Below, piece after piece: positions 1 to 9,241 of a stretch of 64,000 nt of DNA. Position 1 is the stretch's first letter; every line of letters starts with the position of its first letter. The DNA is from Apostichopus japonicus (Eukaryota > Echinodermata > Holothuroidea > Aspidochirotida > Stichopodidae): the NCBI RefSeq assembly GCF_037975245.1, contig NC_092580.1, positions 325,001 to 389,000 on the forward strand, written 5' to 3'. The notes beneath the pieces were generated by a model. That model saw nothing but the letters and a program-made list of their open reading frames with translations. It did no database searches and was not told the origin of the DNA. A program made the translations under genes and the position numbers.

Positions 1-348
1 TTGTGCTTAATGGGTGAAATGAAAAGAAGAAGGGATCACAAGGTACAATGTCCAGGCAATGAGAGCTGTTCAGCAAAGATGCCCTATTTCGGAGATCATG
101 AACAAAATGGTGGAAAGATTTGTGAATCCAAATTACTTACAGCTAAGAATCCACTAACGGTCAAGTGTCTCACAACTGATGCTGATGGCAAGGCATGTAA
201 AGGGTTCAGTAGTACAATGGCTGTAACTACTCATTCTGAAAGTGAACTTAACCTGTTAGATCAAGTTCACCTACTCAAGTCACTCCGCAGAGCACTGACT
301 ATATTAAAGCAGTATTCTCCTCTATGTTCCTGCAAAAACTGTGACTAA
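1..348 (+). pseudogene. Possible DNA-transposase fragment, open at the left window edge
   Basis: Frame 1 is open from the first base to a TAA at 346-348 (115 codons, no upstream stop visible, so the true start lies outside the window). The product has Cys near both ends (CPGNESC near the start, CSCKNC at the end) and a central LTTDADGKACKGF followed by a histidine-containing stretch (DQVHLLKSLRRAL). A TTDGD-type motif followed by an H-L motif recalls a transposase-like domain found in many aquatic animals, with the TTD aspartate as a candidate catalytic residue. I recognise the pattern only loosely. It is cut off just before a retrotransposon fragment. It could instead be an unrelated exon. 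A basic open stretch of 50 codons at 1446-1595 might be a more distal piece, but that is weaker still. Confidence 0.35.
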
Positions 349-980
349 GAAGCACTTGACAATCTTATAAATACCTGGGGAGAAACCATCACTGATAAAT
401 TGGAGTGGGATGAACATGTAAAACGTACTCTAGCAAAAACTAATCAGCGTATGTTCTATTACAGAAGCTTAATTTATTCAGACTAGACCAACTCTCATTT
501 CTCTATTCTATATTAAAATTGGCAATCAAGACCACCATTACATTCTGTTTAGCAGCGTGGGGTGAAAATACTACTGCTAGAGACATGACCAAGTTAAATA
601 GACTAGTTTCTAAAGCAAGGAAAGTTTGTCGGTCACATTACCTCAGTTCAGTAGATGAGTTGCTTGTCAGAGTATCACAGAGTAATATGAAGTCAATCAT
701 GTCATCCCAACATCCTCTGGGGCATCGGGTAGATTACAGCAATCAAACGGGCAGACTAATTGTCATGAGATGCTGAACCGAGAGATACAGGCGTTCTTTC
801 TTGCAAAGGGCTATTCTCAATCTTGCCAATGAATTATGTAGGAAATAGGCCAAATATATGTGTCAGAACATGGACTTAGTAGTCTTAATTTTTCGTTTTA
901 AGAATCAGATTTTTATGTATTTCGATGTATTTATGAATGTCAATTTTTATGGTCAATAAAGATCCTTATATCTTAAATAT
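349..980 (+). mobile_element. Decayed non-LTR retrotransposon 3' end (CR1/L2-like)
   Basis: Conceptual translation, with frameshifts, gives the typical tail of a LINE reverse-transcriptase ORF. It contains SYKYLG, then TITDKLEWDEHVKRTLAKTNQR, given here only as a landmark around 392-448, then a W-containing block (FCLAAWGENTT) and a HPL motif near 710-725. A TERYRRSF and AILNLANEL stretch follows before a stop near 848. This order is what CR1/L2/Rex-type elements show at the end of ORF2. The 3' UTR is AT-rich and carries AATAAA at 955-960 followed by short TTATAT/CTTA-type repeats, as expected of the 3' terminus. Several stops and at least one +1 shift (near 375-390) make it inactive. The 5' end is missing, as usual for truncated LINE copies. 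Confidence 0.75.
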
Positions 981-2231
981 CAAAAGCACTTTATCAACAT
1001 GTTTAGACTGCCTTGCAAAGTACTACAGTGGAAATCATTCACATTGCCCAAAGCATTCATTTGTATGCAAGAGGCCAGGAAGTACACATTTCCATGTATG
1101 CCAAATGCTACAAAGGGTTCTCTGCTAATATCGCACACTGACAGCAGGAAGCTAAACCAAATACCTGAGACACCCACCTGCAGCAAACATTATGGTCCAC
1201 TCGTTTTGAGACTTAATTCCACTCAAATGTAGATACCGTCAATTAGGCTTTCACTGTGACCAATCCAAAACATAGTACCACATTTTCATGCAATGGTCAG
1301 TACAGGGACTACAGTTCCATACACATAACATATAATGTGCCTGGAGAGTCCATAGCCAGGAAGATGGAAGGTGCAGTATTAAAGGTGAGCTCAAATAGTC
1401 CATATATCCAGACTCTGAAATAGATGCAAAGAAAACAGCAATGTGATGAATGACGTAAGAGAGGCAGCTAGAGCATACAGAAGGAAGAGAGCACAACTCA
1501 GAGAGAGAAAGTACAAGCTACATGGTAGAACTATAAACATAAACCAGTCCAGTATCTATAAGAAAGATCAACTGATTCATGACCAGTTACTCTAGGATGA
1601 AAAACTACACTGATGATAAAGATGACAATATTTATCCGTGATGCCAGTAATTTGTAAACTGAGTCTATCCACACTCACTGTTATGAGTTAAAACAGTATC
1701 ACTCATTCAGGGAAGTAGGCAATCAAGCTGATGACCATAAACTTGGCAAGTGCCATCAAACTTTCAAGGCTTTCTGCAATGCACTGCAAGATACTGTTGA
1801 GAGATGTGACATCTCTCTCCACATGTAGGCTGTTGTGGCATATGTAGGAGATGTCAAATGGTTTGGTCCTTAAGATTTCTTTACTTTGCACAATACTTTG
1901 AAGAGCATATATGTCAGAATGTGGACTCTGCTGTTAGCATTGTGAAAATAATGCCATATGCTGGTGCCCCTGGCTTACTGATGGTGTAGGCACCTGTCCA
2001 CATTCTGCATCCCTTTGTGTAACTTGCTGGGGCTAACGTATGTTTTGCCAACTTTTCATTTATGTCATCAGCCCATGCCATCCAATCTGAAATTGCAAAG
2101 GTGTGAGCTTTCCAGTTACATATTTCTAAATGTATATAGGCCTAAGCTTATTCTGAATGCAGCTTGGGGCTCAGTTCAGCTGATTCTTACACCACATTGA
2201 GTAGTAATATATGCTTTTAAACTTCTGACTG
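981..2231. other. No recognisable gene
   Basis: Mixed-composition sequence. Only short open frames occur. The one at 1446-1595 (+) is Lys/Arg-rich (REAARAYRRKRAQLRERK) but is too short to assign. A perfect TAGGCCTA octamer lies at 2137-2144. Confidence 0.6.
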
Positions 2232-2810
2232 TCACTTTTGCTCTACTAGGTACACTGCACAGAGAAGGCTACTCACCAGATGAACAACTTCACTATCAAA
2301 TAAGCTACATGTACTACTTAGTGAGTGTAAGTCTGTGATGGTATAAGCTCTGAGGTGATGGGTATTACTTTCACTTTTCCCCTTTGAGGTAGCTGAGAGG
2401 TTTTTCACACCTACCCATGCAATCATCCCATTCTTTATCATAAGGTTGAAATTTGATTTCTTCTTGAATATGAAACTTTTTCCTAATTTTAAGTTGCTAA
2501 CTCTTCAAACTCAACAACTTGTTTCTGATCTTTTATGGTGAGATCATAGATGTGAGGAGTTCATAAATACTGATTTAGTTTCAGAACCAATTCTACATGT
2601 TAATCTTCTTACAACTGTTTATTCAACATCTATAAGAAAAGGTTTCCTCATGTAAGTGAATGAGGTGTCAATGTTCCAAAAGTTTATTGAACCTCTCTGT
2701 CCAGCACATTTTCGGCATTTATATGTAAAATTCCACCTGTTTTCTGCCATACTTCCTCTGTTGGAAATGGTGTAGTGCAACCCTGCATTTCTGTACTGTA
2801 AAGAAAGCAA
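2232..2810 (-). other. Weak candidate exons, possibly of the USP-like locus
   Basis: Two minus-strand stretches look exon-like. The one at about 2619-2799 follows a pyrimidine-rich acceptor (ctttacag) and reads YKCRKCAGQRG and later KPFLIDVE in one frame. A different frame would fit the phase left by the exon at 4829-5020. The stretch at about 2232-2441 contains LFDSEVVHLV, which faintly recalls the C-terminal part of a ubiquitin-specific protease. Neither has a diagnostic motif or a phase that settles the matter, so I do not call them as exons. Confidence 0.2.
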
Positions 2811-3424
2811 AAATAGATAACTAAAATCCTGGTTATCAGTACTGAAGGGCTCATTTATTAAAATTACAACTCATTATTCTTAATCGTAGTTCACCATAAA
2901 CATAGATTGAAAAACAGATCTTGTCTCTTACTATTTTCATAACCAGAACTGCATGTGGATTCCTAACATAGTTAACGATCAGCTATCTGCAGTATTCTGT
3001 TCGTAAGGTGTTTGTGTAATGCGGCTGAGCAAGAGTCTTTCCAGTAAAGCTGTTGGAAAAGGGAAGATCACTAATGGAGTAAATGAAAAGAATTAAATGA
3101 TACCTTAAATAACTGTTGACTAGCTGATAAACATATTTATATTCTTAAATGCAATTTCCCCAGATTAGTGATAGTAATATACCTAACATGTGTTCATCCG
3201 TGGGTGCGAAAGCAATTATTTACTCTGTCACTGTGAAATTCCCTCATGCAGTGGCATTGCTGGCACGACTCTTGCTCAACAGTGTTCGTGTTACATTTGC
3301 AAAGAAAAAGTTAAGCTTACCTTCTAAAAGGTTAAGTTAACCTTAAAAGTGCTAGTTCAAAAAGGTTAAGGAGATTGGCTTCTGCAATTGCGTAGGCCTA
3401 AGCACACATACTTTATGCTTGACC

Positions 3425-3790
3425 TTATTAGTTTAGATTAGTTTAGTAAAGAAAAAGGATCAGGAGGGACACTCAAGTCCCCATCAAAGACCCTATAGGA
3501 GAGGGAAGAAAACTGATGACACAAACGATCAGACCCGATTACAATGCTTAAAGTGCTTGTCCAAAGCATTCTTAAACCCATTCACACTACAGTACTTGCA
3601 AGTACAACTTTCTCAGGCGAGCCATTCCACTCATTCACAACCCTATTAGAAAAAAAGGTATGCCGAATATTAATGCTACTTTGTGACTTGTGGAGTTTAA
3701 GACAATGACATCTGGTACAACCACTATTAGCAAACATGAAAAAGTCAGTGACTATCAAGATACTTAATCAAGATATCACTTTTATGAAAC
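3425..3790 (-). mobile_element. Decayed non-LTR retrotransposon 3' end, second family
   Basis: Read on the minus strand, the segment gives TRCHCLKLHKSQS, then FFSNRVVNEWNGSPEKVV, then ASTV. This matches the very C-terminal block of many animal LINE ORF2 proteins (RG-x-LKL then FFxxRVVxxWNxLPxxVV). It is broken by stops and a frameshift soon after ASTV. Upstream (above about 3740 on the plus strand) the similarity fades into KSDILIKYL-like residues. The 3' end carries direct repeats of TTAGTTTAGAT type at about 3428-3448, as expected for a LINE tail. It differs in sequence from the copies at 349-980 and 15605-16372. Confidence 0.65.
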
Positions 3791-4112
3791 CTACGTTTGA
3801 GTTGAATCTTGGACTGCATAATCTAGATCTATGGGAAGACTGTCCATGAACTTGTGTTTGAGTTACTTTATTACTCTGAAATTTAGTGACTCTAGCCCTG
3901 ACTCGTTGCATAACTGGTAATAGTTCCTGAAAACTCCACATGAATTGAATATGGACCACTGAATCAAGAACTACTGGGACTAATAATTCTTCACATCCTT
4001 AGCTAGATGAAGTAATGGTTTCTAATACAAACGGTATACTTTATCAATCCCGTTCTTGAACCATTGACCCAAAATTGTGTCCTTTCTGGAGAGAAGTATT
4101 GAAGGAGAACTG

Positions 4113-4462
4113 GACGGATGGTGTGCTATTTATAATAATCCCTCTGCCTAATACAAATACCAAGGTATTTAATTAAAAAATAGTGAATTGCACATTAAGC
4201 ACCTAAGGCGACACCTTTGTCGCCCTAGGTGAATTCATCTCTTTTCACAACACTTAGGACGACATAGCATAAACTCACCACTTAGGGCGACGATGGTGAT
4301 TTAGTGTAATTTCGTCACACTGGACCATTGTTCTCCAGTATGTGCACTATTTATAATAATCCCTTTGCAAAGTACATATAGCAAAGAATACAATTAACTA
4401 GTTAATTAATTTCACATATACATGTCACCCTATGTGAAATTAACTCTTTCCACAACACTTTA
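4113..4462. repeat. Pair of diverged direct repeats, each with a central palindrome
   Basis: Copy A (about 4113-4258) and copy B (about 4333-4462) both contain CTATTTATAATAATCCCT, a central inverted repeat, and then a ctct-ttc-cacaacactt stretch. In A the palindrome is CACCTAAGGCGAC (4200-4212), a six-base loop, then GTCGCCCTAGGTG (4219-4231), with one mismatch in the 13-bp stem. In B the palindrome has changed to TTTCACATA with TATGTGAAA. Two more direct copies of the 13-mer (CACTTAGGACGAC at 4251-4263 and CACTTAGGGCGAC at 4279-4291) lie between A and B. This could be a MITE-like foldback repeat. No transposase or target-site duplication was identified. Confidence 0.6.
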
Positions 4463-4828
4463 AATAAATAAATTGAGAAAGACATAACACCAGAGATCTA
4501 CAGTCAATATGAAAAGATGCCTGTATACAGTATTTAGAACTGCTCAATGGGATCATTACAACTCAAGCTGGATTCTAAACCTGAAAATTTTCAACGTATG
4601 AATTCTGGCCATTAACTTACATCACTAATAGTTTCAGAATTTGACTCCTGTTCATTTGTCAGTTTATTGAGTTATCGTAATGACAGGCTGTTAGCATTAC
4701 ACTCATAAACACACATACTGCTACTTCACAAAAATGCATTGTGTTACATATTGAAACAATTTTACATAACACAAAACAGCATGGAATGAAAACAATATGA
4801 CAAAAACAGGGAGTTTGCAGGAACTCAC

Positions 4829-5904
4829 CAGGACTCACAAAAGCCTTCAAGATCTTTGCAATCTAGACACACCTCAAGGTGCCCCTGCATACTCAAGCAT
4901 GACATATAGCCCTTGTTACTAGGATATATCGGAATTACTGGATAGGAGTTTGCCCGACAGTGCCAAGTCTCATTGCAGGAAGTCCACTTCATCTCATTTG
5001 TTGTATGTAAGAAGAAGTACCTGGAAAGGAAAAAATAAGTTACTCATTACAACAATGTTGCATTTCTATTGCAATTTCCATTTGTTCCTTTACCCTCTGG
5101 ATTATCAGGTATAAATGAAAACTTTCATTCAGCTTTTACTTAAAATTATCAGAATTATTATTAAGAGCAACAAACTTATCAATCAGATACAGACTATCAT
5201 CTAAACCCAGCCTTACAAAATGTGCATCCTCATTGTATTGATGCAAGTTTATCAGTCAGATCTAACTGGTGCCATAATACCTCTTTCAAAGATGACTAAT
5301 TCCCTGCAAACCTAAGCAAATTCCCAATCAGTTTCAATGTTAAAGGTAGTCTGTATATGCCCCAAATTATAGGATGCTATAATTGCTAGAAGTTTTCAAC
5401 AAGTTACTTTCATGGAGGCCCTTAGTCCAAATTGTTCTCAGACATTCTTAATGAACACACAAGATGACTGAATGTCCCCATGAGGTAAATTTCATCAAAA
5501 GTGGTAATAAAAACAGTTTATAGAATTTTGACCAAAGGTGACCATATTTGAATATTTGCATATTTTTGGCCAACATGGCATAATTTTAAATAATATATTG
5601 AAAAGTTCACTTATTTTTGTTTGTGTTGCTTTGATGCTTTTCACAGAACGATCTATATCTCTTACTCATCTAAAAGTTTGCACTGGCTTTGGTTACAGGA
5701 AGTGCATGATGATGTGTAAACTGCACCAAGGAATTCTAATGCATCCTCCTGTGCAGTTGAATCAAACTCTGGAAGAATCTGTTTCAACCTTGCGAGACAG
5801 GAGGCCCATGAAGTTCAGGTTGAAATTGCGCGGAAGAGAGCTTTGATTACTTCCATTAATTCAGAGCTATGTCCATTATAGTGTCGAATGATGCTGCAAA
5901 GAAG
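4829..5904 (-). pseudogene. Ubiquitin-specific protease-like (peptidase C19) exons, one in-frame stop
   Basis: Two minus-strand exons are visible. Exon 1 is 5904-5666: a poly-pyrimidine AG acceptor before it, a GA|GTAAG donor after it, 239 nt. Exon 2 is 5020-4829: cctttccag acceptor, TG|GTGAGT donor, 192 nt. Exon 1 ends in phase 2 (GAT GA) and exon 2 supplies the single G, so the frame is continuous. The domain order fits a USP catalytic domain: LPEFD then QEDALEFL (the Q-D-A-x-E-F-L box, codons at about 5729-5751), a first C-x2-C (CTSC), a YPVIPIYP strand, SCLSMQ, then LEVCLDC with the second C-x2-C of the zinc fingers. The catalytic Cys box should lie upstream and the His box downstream, but I could not find either. 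A TGA at 5815-5817 interrupts exon 1, so this is probably a pseudogene; a sequencing error is the alternative. The specific USP subfamily is unknown. Confidence 0.62.
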
Positions 5905-8290
5905 CTAAAAAAAAAGAAGGAAAATTTAGATTTGTAGGAAATCTACATCTGACATGGGTGGCTCATCAATATAAGTGGAAAAGATTTGGGTTGCAACCTT
6001 CATTTTTATCTATTTTTTGTTAATGATTGCTTGATGTTTCAAAGCACTTTCTTGGAAGTCTGTCACTAGCTTCTGTAGCTGAAAAGTTACTCTCATCAAG
6101 TAAAATGATAAACACATCATATCTTAATAACCATTTGTTGGAATATGCTACTGGGAGAAAGGAGTAGAGGTATCATGAACTTGACAAAGAAGAGTGCCCA
6201 TGTTGGAAAATCTAGTATATTTGGGGGATAATAAAACTTAAAACCCTTCATTGTTGAAGTGAAAATTATGATATTCTGCAATAAGTGCCAATCCTTGGGA
6301 TGGGGTTGGAACATCACAAAATGCCCCTTGCAATTGTGCTGATATAGGTTGGGTTTTTCCCTTTACTTCTCCAGGCATAAGGTTTTGTCAAGGATATGGT
6401 CCTGGCACAGTAAAAGTCTTTCATTTTTCAACATTTCCAGGTGGGGAGGATCAAGTCACATGAAGTCTTGTACCTCCATAGCTTGCAATCCCTGCCTTAA
6501 TGAATTATTTCTAAAGCTGCATGGGTTGTCTTAGGTTACTTACCTTTAATTTGAATTTGAAGGACCACTACATGCTTTTAAGACAAAATTGCAAACTGGA
6601 CAAATTAAGAAATATGATGTCCTTTAAGTTGGCTGAATTGGGACAAATTCATTCCAAAGTCATGACTTGTTTTCTGAATTTTCTCTGTTCTTTCAACTTC
6701 CCTGTACATATTGGTCAAATGGTTTAAAATGAGTTGTATGAATAGTTGATAAAGCTGATATATTCTGACAAGTTGTCAACCAGTTATTTCAATTGAATCA
6801 TTTTTAATGAATTGTCTCACTGTAATTATTGATTGAGTGAGTGATCAGTCAATTAATTAAATCGTTAATTGAGTTAACGTTAATTAAAATTAGTTAGGGG
6901 AATCAATTAAAAAAAGATGAAAATTAGATGACCTCTATGACTGAACTTTTCCTTTGAACTTGTTAGAGCAGTTTAAAACCTGTATGTGGTACTTCTAGCA
7001 ACTGTCAAGTTGGAAAAAAAAAAATTCTCTTTACATTTTGAATAGCAATTTGGATTTTAGAGGACAAATTATTCCTTGCAAATAAATGCTTTCTTGAGTT
7101 CATTCATTGCAATTAGATGGCATATTGTTAATTGTTGTTGACAATAAAATTCAGATTTCAACTGAATCAATTTGAGAAGCTATACAGTATTAAATTGATT
7201 TTCATATGTTGGATGGTTATTTGCTAAGAACCAATAAATGCAGATCTATACCAATAGCATGGGTACAGTCTTACAAGTATAGCTGGTACTGTAATAATTT
7301 TCAGAGTCATGTACCAACAAGTTATCAAGTTATCCCAACCACTGCAAATATTACCATTTTGGGGTGATATATGTTGAAAATATCTCATGCATGGAAATTA
7401 TTGATTCAATATAGTTGCAAGCAAATTTGAAAACTCGAGCATACTTACACATTGCTTAATTACAACGTTTTTATCTGTAAAACATGGCACCATATAGCAA
7501 AGTTAATGAAGTGTGATGATTATGTCCTAAGAAACTGGCCAGCGTCACAATATCCCTGTATCTGTTACGTCCTGAGATATTGGCCACGTAACACAACATC
7601 TACTTCCATACTTGTATAATGCTGAGCTGCAGACACTGGCCTTTGTGGCAAGATCTTGAACACATATATTATGTATACTGTCTATCAAATATACTGTATG
7701 TATAAAATGTATCCTTATTTTTTTTTAAACTAACAGAAATTTAAGATGGTCAATATCAGTCCCTATTCTGGAACTGCCTCTATGAGGATTACTGTGATGA
7801 TAGAATCAATGTTGATGAAAGAATAAATGTGACTTCATGCAGTGTTTTACAACCTGTATAAAATTAATACTCCAACCACACATGCAAAGTGCAATGTGGT
7901 TCCCAGCTACACCACTCTATGGGGAAATGGTAATTTGATGGCTGTTCTTCCTGCAAACTCAGTCTAGACAGTGTGTTAGATTATCAACTCAACCAACTTT
8001 GTCCAAGTTCCTGATGTTGTCGGCTGCAAGCCAGGAATCTCATTGGGTTGCTGCCACCACCATGAAGATTTAAGCAGTATATCATTTCTCCTATAACAAC
8101 AACATTGGAATAGTAAAGCAACATTACCGTAATGATGCTATATCGCAATTCCCTTTTGAATTAAGCAATATGTTAAGGGACATTTTCTTAATATTAGTTT
8201 GTTCAATATATGAAAAATCAACCAAGTTAAAATGCATTATGGTTTCCATGATGTAACATGAGTAATTTGTGTATGCGTTTGTTTGTGTGT
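5905..8290. other. No recognisable gene
   Basis: AT-rich sequence with TTAATTAA-type low complexity around 6840-6910. Three loosely similar stretches containing CTGGCC lie at about 7524, 7569 and 7630. No domain or RNA gene was recognised on either strand. The USP-like catalytic Cys exon, if present, would be expected in this interval, but I could not identify it. Confidence 0.55.
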
Positions 8291-8292
8291 GT

Positions 8293-8318
8293 GGGGGGAG
8301 GGGGGAGGGAAGGGGGGT
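8293..8318 (+). other. G-rich run able to form a G-quadruplex
   Basis: Four G runs (6, 6, 3 and 6 Gs) separated by A, A and AA follow a short TG-repeat. The spacing meets the usual G3+ with short loops rule. No gene context gives it a role. Confidence 0.6.
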
Positions 8319-8674
8319 TGCACACACTTAATAGTAATTAAGGTTCTACAAATATTAGAAAAAGCTAACAATGATGATTGAGATGCAACAAACATGGGCG
8401 AAAATGGAAAATATCTGCCAAGAAAATGAGACGGACTATTCCTGCAGGCTATGAGGTATCATTATGTTAAGTATCAACTCAAATGGAATAAATTTCTTCC
8501 GATTCTGTGTTTATAAGGAAATTTCAGCTGAGCCCTGTTTTGTCACACATCTCATCAATATGCAGCAAAATCAAAATAGCACTGAAAACATTGCATTGGG
8601 TAACCAACCTGCTCAGCCCAATAAACTTTAGTCATACCACATATGGTTGGTGAGCAATTGCAGATCAGGTTTTT

Positions 8675-9211
8675 ATGTTAAGCCCTGCCCACTCATTTCG
8701 TTGCACGATATCTGCACCAAAAGCAATAACGACCCTCCTTAGCTCGTCATTGCTGCAAGGATCACCTCAAACCAACCTACCATTCTTCAGATTTTAGCTA
8801 ACAGTTATTAATGTTAAGCCCTGCCCACTCATTTCGTTGCACGATATCTGCACCAAAAGCAATAACGACCCTCCTTAGCTCGTCATTGCTGCAAGGATCA
8901 CCTCAAACCAACCTACCATTCTTCAGATTGGAGCTAACAGTTATTAATGTTAAGCCCTGCCCACTCATTTTGTTGCACAATATCTGCACCAAAAGCAATA
9001 ACGACCCTCCTTAGCTCGTCATTGCTTCAAGGATCACCTCAAACCAACCTACCATTCTTCAGATTGGAGCTAACAGTTATTAATGTTAAGCCCTGCCCAC
9101 TCATTTTGTTGCACGATATCTGCACCAAAAGCAATAACGACCCTCCTTAGCTCGTCATTGCTGCAAGGATCACCTCAAACCAACCTACCATTCTTCAGAT
9201 TGGAGCTAACA
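8675..9211 (+). repeat. 136-bp tandem repeat, about four copies
   Basis: Units start at 8675, 8811, 8947 and 9083, each with ATGTTAAGCCCTGCCCACTC. The fourth stops at GGAGCTAAC near 9211. The copies differ by only a few substitutions (TTTCG/TTTTG near the start, TTTTAGC/TTGGAGC near the end, TGCTGC/TGCTTC in the middle), so the expansion is recent. The array ends about 30 bp from the stop codon of the minus-strand integrase pseudogene, i.e. just downstream of it. Any peptide read through the units is a by-product: 136 is not a multiple of three and the frames end in each unit. Confidence 0.95.
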
Positions 9212-9241
9212 AGAGAACGTCAGCTAAAATCTATTTTGGTC

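Noticed and set aside
5538-5846. Plus-strand open frame of 102 codons
   Set aside because: Its second part is antisense to the USP-like exon at 5666-5904, and it has no recognisable domain.
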